A stretch of DNA of 64,000 nt from Oenococcus kitaharae DSM 17330 (GCF_000241055.1 NZ_CM001398.1:1769826-1833825); one strand, 5' to 3'. Shown: positions 1 to 9,223, counted from the first letter of the stretch. Program-made: numbers and translations. The notes: generated by a model not told the origin, from the letters alone.

Positions 1-1504
1 CACCAGCATAACGCCGGTTTGCTGCGAGAATTTCGGTCTTGTCATCATCAGTGATAGCACGCTCAACACCGTGATCCAAAATGCGGTCCGTCACTGCCAA
101 CACAAAATCTAAAGCGCCTTTGGTCAAAATAAGGCGTTTGCCATCACTCGCTTGATGAATAGTCGACATGCGCTGGCGTCTGGAATCAAAGGTCAGTTCA
201 TGAATTCGCGGCAAAGCTTGTTTCAAATCGGCTAAATCGATACCTGATTTTTGCGCCAGGATAACCAGAGACGCCTCAGTCGGTGTGCCAATGATTTTCG
301 GGCGGTCTTTTAGAGATTTGGCCGGTTGAACCTCGGTATCGTTATCGAGGCTGGCAATCGTGATCAATTGTTTTAGGGCCGGATGCCTGCCTAAATGAAT
401 TGGTTTGTTTTTTTCGCGAATCTGGCCGTTTTTCACATAGCCTTCGCCAGTTACCTCATACTCGGATTCTTTAGTCCAAACATGGTTAATCGTCATTTGG
501 TTCTGCGTCAGCGTACCCGTCTTATCGGTGGCAATCACAGTCGTTTCGCCTAAAGTCTCGACAGAATTGAGATTTTTAACCAACGCATTTTTGCGTGCCA
601 TACGTTGGACGGCTTGTGCTAAAGACAAGGTCACAGTCGGCAAAAGCCCTTCCGGAATAAATGCGACGATCATGCCTAGAGCAAAAATGAAGGATTTAGC
701 GATTGGATTTTTCACAAAGAAAACAGCGGCAAGAAAAAACAGGATCCCAATTGAGACCGCAATAATTGATAATTGTCGAGTCAGGCGATTGAGTTCCAAA
801 TGAAGCGGTGAATCGACTTGTTTAGTTGATTGGGTCAAACGGGCAATCTGGCCAAACTCCGTCTTCATACCGGTCGCTAAAGCAATTGCCAGCCCGCTGC
901 CGCTGGCAACAGTCGTACCAGCATAAACCAGATTACTATATGCAAATTTACCGGCTCCCTTTGCAAAGGCAGAAGATTTGCTGACAAGCAGGGATTCGCC
1001 AGTTAAGGCTGATTCATCAACCTCCAGTTCGTCTGATTCAATGATCCGTGCATCAGCAGAAACAGAATTGCCGGCCTGAACCGAAAAAATATCGCCAGGA
1101 ACCAGCTGTGTGGCATCAATCTGCTGCAGTTTGCCATCCCGATAAACATGTGCATACGTTGGCAGCAGTTTCATCAAAGAATCGGTCGCTTTTTTTGCAG
1201 CAAACTCCTGCCAAAAAGAGAAGAGGCCGTTAATCACATTGACAGTCCAGATCGCGACGCCCAGTTCGCTCATGCCGGCAAAGATTGCAATCACGCCAGA
1301 CACCCAAAGCAAAACAGCCATCATGCTTGAAAATGATTTAAAAAAAGCCTTCAATTGAGACTCGCCGCGAGCTTTGCTGATAATATTCGGACCGGATAAT
1401 TTTAACTGCGAAGCTGCCTGTGCAGTCGACAACCCTTGGCTGCTTGAAGAAAATTTGCGGTAAAGCTCATCTAATTCAGTCCGGGCTAATTGCTCATCGT
1501 CCAT
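1..1504 (-). CDS. Cation-transporting P-type ATPase, N-terminal part (runs off window)
   Basis: My translation gives about 501 residues before the window edge. It has a cation-ATPase N-terminal domain, paired membrane segments near 60-100, the actuator TGE loop at 168-170, membrane segments near 245-295 with PEGLLPTVTLSLA, and the phosphorylation motif DKTGTLT with Asp327. This is a P2-type pump energised by ATP. The PEGLL form of the M4 motif resembles Na/K- or H/K-like members more than SERCA-type PEGLP, so the ion is left open. The ATG at 1504 has GAGG eight bases upstream. The leader carries an inverted repeat at 1532-1573. The C-terminal half (nucleotide-binding remainder and M5-M10) lies outside the window. 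Confidence 0.9.
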   Translation of the reverse strand, partial: MDDEQLARTELDELYRKFSSSSQGLSTAQAASQLKLSGPNIISKARGESQLKAFFKSFSSMMAVLLWVSGVIAIFAGMSELGVAIWTVNVINGLFSFWQEFAAKKATDSLMKLLPTYAHVYRDGKLQQIDATQLVPGDIFSVQAGNSVSADARIIESDELEVDESALTGESLLVSKSSAFAKGAGKFAYSNLVYAGTTVASGSGLAIALATGMKTEFGQIARLTQSTKQVDSPLHLELNRLTRQLSIIAVSIGILFFLAAVFFVKNPIAKSFIFALGMIVAFIPEGLLPTVTLSLAQAVQRMARKNALVKNLNSVETLGETTVIATDKTGTLTQNQMTINHVWTKESEYEVTGEGYVKNGQIREKNKPIHLGRHPALKQLITIASLDNDTEVQPAKSLKDRPKIIGTPTEASLVILAQKSGIDLADLKQALPRIHELTFDSRRQRMSTIHQASDGKRLILTKGALDFVLAVTDRILDHGVERAITDDDKTEILAANRRYAG

Positions 1505-1531
1505 ATATTTGCCTCGATAACATCCAACACC

Positions 1532-1573
1532 AGCCTGTTTGCATTAATTATCATTTGACGGCCAAAACAGGCT
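1532..1573 (-). promoter_or_regulatory. Inverted repeat in the ATPase leader
   Basis: AGCCTGTTT and AAACAGGCT form a perfect 9-bp inverted repeat separated by 24 bases, about 30 bases upstream of the ATPase start and downstream of a TACAAT -10-like sequence. It could be an operator or an RNA hairpin. No T-run follows, so it is not a plain terminator. The function is unknown. Confidence 0.35.
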
Positions 1574-1638
1574 TGCGCTTTTCTGTGATCATTGTATATC
1601 TATCCAAGAGTTAGTTAGATGCGATATTTTTAAAAAAA

Positions 1639-2106
1639 TCAGTTTTCACGAAGTTTTCTAAAAAAATCCTGCATTAAAGAAGCCGCCTCATCAGCCATCA
1701 GACCGCCTTGGACACTAACAAAATGATTAGCTCGGCTATCCTCTAAGACATGATATAAAGACGCCACGGCACCAAATTTAGGGTCTTTGGCGCCGTAAAA
1801 AAGTTCCGGCAAACGGCTTTGAATAATGGCACCGCAACACATCACACAAGGTTCAATCGTGACAAACAGCTGACAGCCGGTCAACCGCCAATTACCAACC
1901 AGCTTATTTGCACGCTCAATCACGAGCTTTTCTGCATGAGCCGTCGCACTGCCTAACTGTTCTTTGCGATTATGATCAGAAACAAGCAGTTGGCCATCCT
2001 TAACTAGGACTGCACCGATTGGTACCTCGCCTTCCAAAAAAGCCTGTTTGGCTTCGTTTAAAGCCTGCTGCATGAAATATTCATTGCTTGGTTGATCGTA
2101 AGACAT
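1639..2106 (-). CDS. tadA: tRNA-specific adenosine-34 deaminase TadA
   Basis: This 155-residue cytidine-deaminase-fold enzyme converts A34 to inosine in the anticodon of tRNA-Arg(ACG). The zinc ligands and proton-shuttle Glu are visible in the HAEK motif and in PCVMCC. The length is normal for TadA. The ATG at 2106 lies inside the 3' end of the upstream methyltransferase gene (26-bp overlap), so the two are probably translationally coupled. No convincing terminator follows the stop. Confidence 0.95.
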   Translation of the reverse strand: MSYDQPSNEYFMQQALNEAKQAFLEGEVPIGAVLVKDGQLLVSDHNRKEQLGSATAHAEKLVIERANKLVGNWRLTGCQLFVTIEPCVMCCGAIIQSRLPELFYGAKDPKFGAVASLYHVLEDSRANHFVSVQGGLMADEAASLMQDFFRKLREN

Positions 2107-2695
2107 AGTATCCCTTATCGCGTTTTAAGATTTCAACATTGCCAAAGGCGGCCATCAAATTTTTTTCAGCTGAAGGTGCACCCTGCTTTTTTTGCAAAAC
2201 AGCAAAAATCATACCGCCGGAAGGCAAATGTTCCCTAGCCTCTGTCAGCATTTTCGTGACGACTTGTTTGCCGGCACGAATAGGCGGATTGACGACGATG
2301 GCTGCAAACTCGCCATTCAGGCCATCATAAATATTTGATTGCAGCACTTCAGCATCCAACTGGTTCCGCTGCAAATTTTCTTTAGACAGCGCCAAAGAAC
2401 GCAGATTGACATCTGTCATGGTCAACTCGCGCCTTGGATCCAGCGATTTCAGCGCAACACCAACAACGCCGTAACCGCAGCCCAAATCTAAGATAGACCC
2501 CGATCGTATTTCCGAATAATGATCGGCTACACAATCCAACAGTACCCGCGTACCGTAATCAATGCGATTTTTCGAAAAAACACCGGCATCTGTTTTGAAA
2601 AAAAGGGTCTTGCCTGAGAAATCAAAGGAAATTTCCTGATAATCATGTTGGGAACTAGGTTCAGCTGTAAAATATTGTTCGTTTTTATCTGTCAT
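2081..2695 (-). CDS. RsmC-like class I SAM methyltransferase
   Basis: A 204-residue protein with a Rossmann SAM-binding motif (ILDLGCGYGVVG) and the NPPIRAGK catalytic loop typical of base-N-methylating rRNA methyltransferases. It corresponds to the single-domain Firmicute YbxB/RsmC-like group; 16S rRNA guanine is the presumed target by homology. It overlaps tadA by 26 bp. In many Firmicutes ybxB lies just downstream of rplL, as here, which supports the assignment. No strong Shine-Dalgarno is seen before the ATG. Confidence 0.88.
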   Translation of the reverse strand: MTDKNEQYFTAEPSSQHDYQEISFDFSGKTLFFKTDAGVFSKNRIDYGTRVLLDCVADHYSEIRSGSILDLGCGYGVVGVALKSLDPRRELTMTDVNLRSLALSKENLQRNQLDAEVLQSNIYDGLNGEFAAIVVNPPIRAGKQVVTKMLTEAREHLPSGGMIFAVLQKKQGAPSAEKNLMAAFGNVEILKRDKGYYVLRSTKQ

Positions 2696-2811
2696 ATTTC
2701 AATTTAAAAATCTTTCGGCTGCTTGTTCATAAGGTCTGATGCAACGCCGGCTTGACTGTCCCTATTATATCCTGAAAAGAAAAGTGAATAAATGCAGCCA
2801 TATCTTTTAGG

Positions 2812-2861
2812 ACAAAATAAAAAACGATCCGAACTCCAAACAGGAAATTTCGAATCGTTTT
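2812..2861 (-). terminator. Terminator after rplL
   Basis: On the minus strand AAAACGATTCGAA pairs with TTCGGATCGTTTT (one G-T pair), followed by a T-rich run. It lies 18 bases after the rplL stop and ends the rplJ-rplL transcript. Confidence 0.85.
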
Positions 2862-2879
2862 GAATCAAACTTCAGCTGA

Positions 2880-3245
2880 TTACTTAAGAGTAACAGTTGC
2901 GCCAGCAGCTTCCAACTTAGCTTTCAAGTCGTTAGCATCGCTTTCGCTCAATGCTGACTTGATAACTGATGGTGCACCATCAACTAAGTCTTTAGACTCT
3001 TTCAAACCAAGGCCAGTAGCATCACGAACAGCCTTGATAACACCAATCTTAGCTTGGCCAGGTTCAGTTAATTCAACGTCAAACGAATCCTTAGCTGCGG
3101 CTTCTTCGCCAGCACCTGCACCAGCTGCAACTGGAGCAGCAGCTGAAACACCAAATTCATCTTCGATAGCCTTAACTAAGTCGGCCAAATCGAGGATTGA
3201 AGCTTCTTTCAAAGAAGCGATAATTGCATCTTTATCAAATGCCAT
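2880..3245 (-). CDS. rplL: 50S ribosomal protein L7/L12
   Basis: A 121-residue stalk protein: N-terminal dimerisation helix pair (1-30), an Ala/Gly-rich hinge (about 34-50), and the conserved C-terminal domain with [18 protein letters not shown], which contacts EF-G, EF-Tu and IF2. It follows rplJ with a gap of about 100 bases and ends at a clear terminator. GGAGG-like sequence precedes the ATG. Confidence 0.98.
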   Translation of the reverse strand: MAFDKDAIIASLKEASILDLADLVKAIEDEFGVSAAAPVAAGAGAGEEAAAKDSFDVELTEPGQAKIGVIKAVRDATGLGLKESKDLVDGAPSVIKSALSESDANDLKAKLEAAGATVTLK

Positions 3246-3348
3246 GTTTTTCCTCCAACGTGCAGATACAAATCTGCGTCTTATTTATTTTCGATCGTTA
3301 AAAAAGTTAATACTCTAATAACTATTAATTTGCTGCGTTATCGCCAGC

Positions 3349-3858
3349 TTAGGCAGTCTCGCCATCAGCTTCACGCTTTTCAGCAACCGCTTTAACCGCA
3401 TACATAAAGCTGCGGAGTGGTGACTGGAATTCAGCAAGCAATTGCTGAAGCAAAGTCTCTTTGGAAGGCAATGCTGCGTAACGATTAATTGTGTCAAGAT
3501 CTGCGACTTTACCGCCGATCACACCACCTTTTAATTCCAAAGCATCAGCAGTCTTGCTGAACTTTTTCAAAATACGGGCAGGTGCGACAACGTCTTCTTT
3601 AGAAAAGGCAACCGCCGAAGGGCCATTAAAGACATCATTCAACTCTTTATAGCCGGCTTTTTCAGCAGCACGAGTCAAAATTTTGTTCTTGATAACCTTC
3701 AGGGAGACACCTTCATCACGAAGCTGAGAACGCAAATCATCAGCCTGTGCGACAGTCAGGCCACGAACGTTGGCAACGACAGCTGAAACTGAATTTGCAA
3801 ACAGATCAGCGACTTCGTCAACTTTTTGGGCTTTAATCGCAATCGCTTTTTCGCTCAT
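3349..3858 (-). CDS. rplJ: 50S ribosomal protein L10
   Basis: A 169-residue protein that forms the base of the ribosomal stalk and binds L7/L12 dimers through its C-terminal helix. The N-terminal RNA-binding part, with VANVRGLTVAQADDLR, matches the family. The start is ATG with AAGGAT upstream. An L10-leader RNA precedes the gene, as is usual for autogenous control by L10-L12. Confidence 0.98.
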   Translation of the reverse strand: MSEKAIAIKAQKVDEVADLFANSVSAVVANVRGLTVAQADDLRSQLRDEGVSLKVIKNKILTRAAEKAGYKELNDVFNGPSAVAFSKEDVVAPARILKKFSKTADALELKGGVIGGKVADLDTINRYAALPSKETLLQQLLAEFQSPLRSFMYAVKAVAEKREADGETA

Positions 3859-3890
3859 GAGATATCCTTTCCGTAAATAGTTCTATACAT

Positions 3891-3976
3891 AAGAAAACCG
3901 CGTACTAGACGCGGCCATGGAAAAATTAGCTTTCCTCGGCAGGAATTACGCTTTGCAGCAACCGACGTCTTAGGTA
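3891..3976 (-). ncRNA. Ribosomal protein L10 leader
   Basis: The 5' UTR of rplJ contains the hallmark blocks of the Firmicute L10 leader on the minus strand: CTAAGACGTCGGTTGCTGCA and TTCCTGCCGAGGAAAG, which belong to a kink-turn-containing L10(L12)4 binding site. A GC-rich hairpin (CCGCG/CGCGG, 3898-3914) followed by TTTTC then looks like the attenuator. Binding of L10-L12 would favour termination. Family membership rests on recognising these blocks; a covariance search would confirm it. Confidence 0.85.
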
Positions 3977-4002
3977 AAAACGATATTTACTTATATGAGT
4001 AT

Positions 4003-4034
4003 ATACAAAACGACCTGATTTCTCAAGTCGTTTT
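4003..4034 (-). terminator. Terminator between rplA and rplJ
   Basis: AAAACGACTTGA pairs with TCAGGTCGTTTT around a four-base loop directly after the rplA stop. The following T-run is short, so it may be partial. It separates the rplKA and rplJL transcripts. Confidence 0.6.
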
Positions 4035-4039
4035 ACTCG

Positions 4040-4732
4040 TTATAGTGATGCAACATCAAGGGCAATACCAGGACCCATTGTAGAAGCCAGGTGTGCACTC
4101 AGGACGTAAGTGCCTTTAACTGTACTTGGACGAGCCGAGAGAACAGTAGAAGAAACGGTCTTAACGTTCTGTGCCAATTTTTCAGCATCAAATGAAACTT
4201 TACCAACTGGTACGGCAACGTTACCATTTTTGTCGGTCCGGTATGTGACTTGGCCGCCCTTGGCATCTTTAACTGCCTTAGCAACGTCCAGCGTCACAGT
4301 TCCTTCTTTAGGATTAGGCATCAAGCCTTTTGGTCCTAAAGCACGGCCGACACGGCCGACTTTAGCCATTTGATCCGGTGTTGCAATCGCAACATCGAAG
4401 TCAGTCCAGCCAGCCTTGACCTTCTCGACCAATTCGTCTGTGCCAACGAAATCAGCACCGGCATCAGAAGCTTCCTTAGCCTTATCGCCTTCAGCAAAGA
4501 CAGCAACCTTTTTATCATTGCCAGAACCGTTAGGCAACACAATGGCACCACGCAGCTGCTGATCAGCTTTAGTCGTATCAACATTCAAGTCAAAGACAAC
4601 TTCAACATTGGAATCGAACTTTGTAAAAGCAATCTCTTTAACGAGTGCTGTGGCATCAGCCAAAGAATATTTCTTGCTTGCGTCAACTTTTTCAACGGCG
4701 GCTAAATACTTTTTACTGTGTTTTTTAGTCAT
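4040..4732 (-). CDS. rplA: 50S ribosomal protein L1
   Basis: A 230-residue L1-stalk protein binding 23S rRNA helices 76-78. It has the normal length and conserved segments such as [14 protein letters not shown]. The start codon overlaps the rplK stop as TAATG, indicating coupled translation. L1 usually represses its own operon by binding the rplK leader. Confidence 0.98.
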   Translation of the reverse strand: MTKKHSKKYLAAVEKVDASKKYSLADATALVKEIAFTKFDSNVEVVFDLNVDTTKADQQLRGAIVLPNGSGNDKKVAVFAEGDKAKEASDAGADFVGTDELVEKVKAGWTDFDVAIATPDQMAKVGRVGRALGPKGLMPNPKEGTVTLDVAKAVKDAKGGQVTYRTDKNGNVAVPVGKVSFDAEKLAQNVKTVSSTVLSARPSTVKGTYVLSAHLASTMGPGIALDVASL

Positions 4733-5322
4733 TATTCGGCACTCCCTTCTGCAGGCACGTCAGTAGCGTCAGCGTCATCATCATCTTTCTTAGGTACGAT
4801 ACCAGCTTCAGCAGCAGCACCTTCAGCTTCAGCTTCGGCTTCGGCTTCGGCAATTTCAGCACCGGTAGCCAAGCGTGCAGCACCATCATCCAATGACTTG
4901 CCATCAATCAAAAAGCCCATAGAACGAGCAGTTCCACTAACAACTTTCACAGCAGCTTCGACACTGGCTGCGTTCAAATCAGGCAGCTTAATCTTTGCAA
5001 TTTCTTCTATCTGAGCTGAGGTCACATTAGCAACCTTTAACGTATTTGGTTGTCCAGAACCCTTATCAACTTTTGCTGCCTTACGGAGCAAGTCCGATGC
5101 AGGAGGTGTCTTCAAAACAAAGGTGAAAGAACGATCGTCATAAACAGAAATGACAACTGGGATGATTGAACCCGCTTGATCCTTAGTCTGAGCGTTGAAG
5201 TCCTTAGTGAACTGCCCGATATTTACACCGGCCTGGCCTAGAGCTGGTCCAACAGGTGGTGCTGGGGTTGCTTTGGCGGCTGGAATTTGTAATTTAACAA
5301 TTTTTACGACATTTTTTGCCAC
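4732..5322 (-). CDS. rplK: 50S ribosomal protein L11 with acidic C-terminal extension
   Basis: Residues 1-141 are a normal L11: the N-terminal domain with [14 protein letters not shown] and the rRNA-binding C-terminal domain ending in [11 protein letters not shown]. It forms the GTPase-associated centre and is needed for stringent activation of RelA. Most bacterial L11 proteins stop near residue 141. This one continues for 55 residues with an Ala/Glu repeat (156-167) and a run of five Asp near 180, ending GSAE. The extension is in frame and followed by rplA in TAATG overlap, so it is not a frameshift. The start is GTG with AGGAG upstream. Confidence 0.97.
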   Translation of the reverse strand: MAKNVVKIVKLQIPAAKATPAPPVGPALGQAGVNIGQFTKDFNAQTKDQAGSIIPVVISVYDDRSFTFVLKTPPASDLLRKAAKVDKGSGQPNTLKVANVTSAQIEEIAKIKLPDLNAASVEAAVKVVSGTARSMGFLIDGKSLDDGAARLATGAEIAEAEAEAEAEGAAAEAGIVPKKDDDDADATDVPAEGSAE

Positions 5323-5400
5323 GATAATGTCTCCTCTCGTAATCTAGCGGTGATACGTAGCCGTGACGCCACTCCCGCACATGATTGTCTACAAACATGC
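5323..5400 (-). promoter_or_regulatory. rplK leader, candidate L1 autoregulation site
   Basis: The 5' UTR includes GCGG and CCGC arms enclosing GGCGTCACGGCTACG, which can fold into a stem-loop. L1 commonly represses rplKA by binding such a structure. I see the pairing; L1 binding is inferred from the family. Confidence 0.4.
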
Positions 5401-5407
5401 AGTTATG

Positions 5408-5436
5408 ACTATACGCTCTTCCACTGATTTTATCAA
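5408..5436 (-). promoter_or_regulatory. Sigma-70 type promoter of rplK-rplA
   Basis: TTGATA (5431-5436) and TATAGT (5408-5413) on the minus strand, with an exact 17-base spacer. It lies about 85 bases upstream of the rplK start, just after the gntP stop. Confidence 0.8.
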
Positions 5437-5440
5437 TCAT

Positions 5441-6940
5441 TTAATGGAAAATTGCTGCCAGCAATAAGACCATCAGCAGCCCGACCACTGAAATCAGTGT
5501 TTCCAAAACGGTCCAAGTCTTCAATGTCTCTTTGACATCCAAGTCAAAGAACTCTTTAAACATCCAAAAACCCGCATCATTGACATGACTTGCAGCCAAA
5601 GAACCGGCACCGATAGCCAGAACCACAAAAGCTGGATTGATCGCTGTCTGCGCAGCCACGATCGGAGCCACGATACCAGCCGATGTCATACCCGCAACTG
5701 TCGCTGAGCCCACCGAAACACGGATAATCACAGCTACCAGCCAAGCAAACAGAATTGGCGACATTGATGAATGGGCAAATGCCTGAGCAATCGCCGTCGA
5801 AATACCGCCGGAAGTCAAGACGCCCTTAAAAGCTGCGCCGCCGCCAATAACCATTAATAAATTAGCGATTGACTTGATCGCATCAGATAGCGTTGCGTTA
5901 ACTTCCTTAATAGAACGCTTTTGGTGACGGCCCATTGACCACATGGCAAACAGCAGCGCAATGACCATCGCAATCAGAGGATTACCAAGAAAAGCGACGA
6001 TTTTCTGAAAATCAGTCGGATGAAGCAGATAACCATTTTGTGCAGCACTAGTCATGGCTTTCCAAGCTGTATCGCCAATCACGCCACCGTATACTTGCTT
6101 GCCGCCATTGACAATCATCGTAATAATAGTTGTCACAACCATAAAGATAACAGCCATCAAAGAAGTCAGAATTGAAAGCCCAAAAGAAGGTGTTTCTTCT
6201 AATTTAAACTCTTTGACAGTTCCTAAGGCATCCAAATGTTTCGTAATTTTGAAGGCTTTGGGCAAATACTTTTGTGCGACACGTGTAAATAATGGGCCGG
6301 CCACAATCATTGCCGGAATAGCAACTAAGATACCGTAGATTAAGACCATCCCCATGTTGGCACCAAGCACATTCGTCACCGCTGTTGGTGCAGGCTGCGG
6401 CGGCAAGAATCCTTGAGCAGCCGACAACGCTGTCGCCATTGGAATGCCTAAATAAAGCAAAGGCACGCCAGCTTCCAAAGCAATTGTAAAGACAATCGGA
6501 ATCAAAACAACCAAGCCGACTTCAAATAGCAGAGAAATACCAATAATGAAGGAGGCAAAGGCAACCGCCCACTGCAGGCGTTTTCTGCCAAACATGGCAA
6601 TCAGTGTTTTGGCAATTCGATAAGAACCACCTGAATCAGATACCAAACGGCCGATCATCGATCCAAAGCCGAAGACGACAACCAGTTCTCCTAATGTGCC
6701 GCCAATACCATTTTTAATCGCATCGGCAATACCAGCTGGATTCATGCCTAAAGCGAATGCAACAACAATCGAGACAACAATCAAAGTGACAAATGTGTTG
6801 ATTTTAAACTTCAAAATCAAAGTTAACAATAAAATAATGCCCAAAACCAAGATTAAAAATGGCCAAACATTCAACCCGCCCATCTGCCAATCATAAAAGC
6901 CGGTTTTCGGGTCAACTGTAATAGCTGCTAGTGATAACAT
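5441..6940 (-). CDS. gntP: Gluconate:H+ symporter, GntP family
   Basis: A 499-residue, strongly hydrophobic protein with about 12-14 predicted membrane segments and GntP-type signatures such as GSATVAGMTSAGIVAP and LAASHVNDAGFWMFKEF. It imports D-gluconate with protons. It follows gntK by 41 bases on the same strand, forming a two-gene gluconate operon. The TTG/ATG choice at the N-terminus is not critical; a GGAGG-like site precedes the annotated start. There is no clear terminator between its stop and the rplK promoter. Confidence 0.93.
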   Translation of the reverse strand: MLSLAAITVDPKTGFYDWQMGGLNVWPFLILVLGIILLLTLILKFKINTFVTLIVVSIVVAFALGMNPAGIADAIKNGIGGTLGELVVVFGFGSMIGRLVSDSGGSYRIAKTLIAMFGRKRLQWAVAFASFIIGISLLFEVGLVVLIPIVFTIALEAGVPLLYLGIPMATALSAAQGFLPPQPAPTAVTNVLGANMGMVLIYGILVAIPAMIVAGPLFTRVAQKYLPKAFKITKHLDALGTVKEFKLEETPSFGLSILTSLMAVIFMVVTTIITMIVNGGKQVYGGVIGDTAWKAMTSAAQNGYLLHPTDFQKIVAFLGNPLIAMVIALLFAMWSMGRHQKRSIKEVNATLSDAIKSIANLLMVIGGGAAFKGVLTSGGISTAIAQAFAHSSMSPILFAWLVAVIIRVSVGSATVAGMTSAGIVAPIVAAQTAINPAFVVLAIGAGSLAASHVNDAGFWMFKEFFDLDVKETLKTWTVLETLISVVGLLMVLLLAAIFH

Positions 6941-6981
6941 AAACTTCCTCCGTCAAATCCTTTTTATGCTCAAATACTTTT

Positions 6982-8538
6982 TTATTCTTCAGTCATCTTA
7001 ATGTGAACATGCTCACGCTGAAAATTAGCGATGTTCTCATATTCAGTCTGCAATTGCCGGCTCAAACGGATAAAGATCGGCGTCAATTCACGATAGACCT
7101 GATAATTATCCGGATTCGGCTCATAGGTTTTTGCTTCGCCAACCATGCCGGCGATGTTTTCAATCTTATCAGTCAGGCCTAAAGCTTTCTGGCCAATAAC
7201 CGTGGCAGCCAAAGCGCCGGATTCAAAGGCTTGCGGTACCGTGACAGACTGTTCGAAAATATCTGCCAGCATCTGACGCCACAAAGCTGAACGGGCAAAG
7301 CCGCCAGTCGCCTGAACCGATTTCAAATCGCCGACGACTTCTTCTAGCGCCAAAGCTACCATATAAATATTGAAAATAATCCCTTCCAGAACGGCACGCA
7401 CCATATGTGCACGCGTGTGGTAATGTGTCAGGCCGAAGAAAGAACCTCTCGCGTTAGCATCCCAAATCGGTGCACGTTCACCACTCAAATAAGGATGAAA
7501 GAGCAGACCGTCAGCACCAGCCGGCACTTTAGAAGCAATCTTTGTCAGCAAGTCATAAGAGTCGATGCCCAGTAAGGCAGCTGCTGATTTTTCGGCATCA
7601 AACAAATTATCTCTGGCCCAGCGGAAAACATCCCCGCCATTGTTGACAGGCCCGCCGACAACCCAATGATCACGATCCAAAGCATAAGTAAATGTCCGCC
7701 CTTTTGGATCAATTTTTGGCTTATCTGTCACAACACGAATCGCACCGGAAGTCCCAATGGTCACGGCTGCCACACCTGGTTGAATCGCATTAACACCCAA
7801 ATTAGACAAAGGCCCATCACCAGCACCATATATAAAGGGCGTCTGCACCGGAATACCGATCACTTTTGCATATTCAGAAACCATACCGCGTTCAATTTCG
7901 TAGGGTTCAACTGGTTTTGGCAATTGGTCAATTGACAAGCCGGTTAATGCCAAGGCCTGCTGATCCCACTGCAGTTTGAAAATGTTAAACAATCCAGTAC
8001 CTGACGCGATGGAAATATCCATCTTATTCGCGTTGAATAAACGGTGAAAAATATATTCCTTAATACCTAAGTAATGGGCAGCTTTTTTATAAATATCCGG
8101 CCGTTCGTTTTTCAGCCATAGCAATTTGCTTAAAGGTGCCATGGGATGAATCGGCGTACCGGTCTTGCTGTAAATTTCCTGGCCAGTACCATCTTTTTTC
8201 AGCTGTTCGGCATATTTGACAGCTCGGCCATCGGCCCAAGTAATCACACGCGTCAAGGGCTGCCAATCTTTATCAAAAGCAATTAAAGAATGCATCGCAG
8301 AGCTAAAGGAAACGCCCAACACTTGATCACCTTGTTTTAATTCGGCCTTGCGCACAACATCGGTCAAAGAATCAATCAAAGCTTCGAAAATCTCCACTGG
8401 ATCTTCTTCAGCCATATCAGGCTCGTCTCTGTAAAGGGGATACCCATTATTAGCAGAGGCGATCACATGCCCTTTGAGATCAAAAAGGACTGATTTTGTA
8501 CTAGTTGTTCCAAGGTCCACACCAATCATGTAGTCCAT
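6982..8538 (-). CDS. gntK: Gluconokinase, FGGY family
   Basis: A 518-residue FGGY carbohydrate kinase phosphorylating D-gluconate to 6-phosphogluconate, which enters the phosphoketolase route of heterofermentative lactic acid bacteria. The N-terminal phosphate-binding motif (GVDLGTTSTKSVLFD), the central GTSGAIRV segment and the C-terminal ATGGFARSALW adenosine motif are present. The substrate is assigned from the neighbouring gntP; FGGY kinases alone are hard to tell apart. SD TGGAGGAT precedes the ATG. Confidence 0.9.
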   Translation of the reverse strand: MDYMIGVDLGTTSTKSVLFDLKGHVIASANNGYPLYRDEPDMAEEDPVEIFEALIDSLTDVVRKAELKQGDQVLGVSFSSAMHSLIAFDKDWQPLTRVITWADGRAVKYAEQLKKDGTGQEIYSKTGTPIHPMAPLSKLLWLKNERPDIYKKAAHYLGIKEYIFHRLFNANKMDISIASGTGLFNIFKLQWDQQALALTGLSIDQLPKPVEPYEIERGMVSEYAKVIGIPVQTPFIYGAGDGPLSNLGVNAIQPGVAAVTIGTSGAIRVVTDKPKIDPKGRTFTYALDRDHWVVGGPVNNGGDVFRWARDNLFDAEKSAAALLGIDSYDLLTKIASKVPAGADGLLFHPYLSGERAPIWDANARGSFFGLTHYHTRAHMVRAVLEGIIFNIYMVALALEEVVGDLKSVQATGGFARSALWRQMLADIFEQSVTVPQAFESGALAATVIGQKALGLTDKIENIAGMVGEAKTYEPNPDNYQVYRELTPIFIRLSRQLQTEYENIANFQREHVHIKMTEE

Positions 8539-8577
8539 ATCTATCCTCCAATGTAAGAAGCTGCCCGAATTATGCTC

Positions 8578-8620
8578 AATAAAAAAAGCCGAAAAATGAG
8601 TTGCGAAACCATTTCTCAGC
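8578..8620 (-). terminator. Terminator after nusG
   Basis: An 11-bp stem, GCTGAGAAATG with CATTTTTCGGC (two wobble pairs), followed by TTTTTTTATT on the minus strand, 46 bases after the nusG stop. It separates secE-nusG from the gntKP operon. Confidence 0.88.
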
Positions 8621-8634
8621 TTGGAAATCTATTT

Positions 8635-8652
8635 CAGGCAAACGGTTACCTG
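8635..8652. promoter_or_regulatory. Inverted repeat upstream of gntK, candidate operator
   Basis: CAGGCAAACGGTTACCTG is an 18-bp imperfect palindrome about 100 bases upstream of gntK. It also matches a cre site with two mismatches. It could serve a gluconate repressor or CcpA. It lies upstream of the nusG terminator, which makes an operator role less certain. Confidence 0.3.
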
Positions 8653-8665
8653 ATAAATTATACAC

Positions 8666-9223
8666 TCAATAAATCTTATCGATATCGTTGAAAGGAACTT
8701 CAGTTTCAGTTTCTCGGCCAAACATGTCAACCAATACTTTGACCTCTTGTTTTTCGCGGTCAATCGCTGTTACTTTGCCTTCCATACCATTCATGGCACC
8801 ACCAACAATTGAAACCGTCTCGCCGACTTCAACATTCAGATCATCAACTTTGCGTTCGATCAGGCCCATGCGGTGCATGATCCGGTCAATCTCATCTTTC
8901 GTTACAGGGTTTGGCTTTGATCCTTGTCCATGAGAACCCAAGAATCCAGTCACACCAGGCGTGTTACGGACAACATACCAAGATTGGTCTGTCATCACCA
9001 TTTCAACCAGCACATAACCAGGGAAATCGTTTTCGACAACCTTTTTCAATTCACCATTAGGCCCAGTCTTAATCGTTTCGTTTTCCGGCACAATGACCTG
9101 AAAAATGAAATCAGTCATGCCCATTGATTCACGACGCTGCTCTAAGTTTAGTTTGACACGATTTTCGTAACCAGAATAGGTATGAACCACGTACCAATCC
9201 TTTTGTAATTCTTGTTCAACCAT
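8666..9223 (-). CDS. nusG: Transcription termination/antitermination factor NusG
   Basis: A 185-residue protein: an N-terminal NGN domain binding RNA polymerase (YVVHTYSGYENRVK to about residue 120) and a C-terminal KOW domain (VGETVSIVGGAMNGMEGKV). It has the normal length and sits in the conserved secE-nusG context. SD AAAGAGG precedes the ATG. Confidence 0.98.
   Translation of the reverse strand: MVEQELQKDWYVVHTYSGYENRVKLNLEQRRESMGMTDFIFQVIVPENETIKTGPNGELKKVVENDFPGYVLVEMVMTDQSWYVVRNTPGVTGFLGSHGQGSKPNPVTKDEIDRIMHRMGLIERKVDDLNVEVGETVSIVGGAMNGMEGKVTAIDREKQEVKVLVDMFGRETETEVPFNDIDKIY

Noticed and set aside
4718..5014. 98-aa plus-strand frame rich in Ala/Ser
   Set aside because: It is the complement of the acidic L11 tail; repeat composition explains the open frame and there is no SD.
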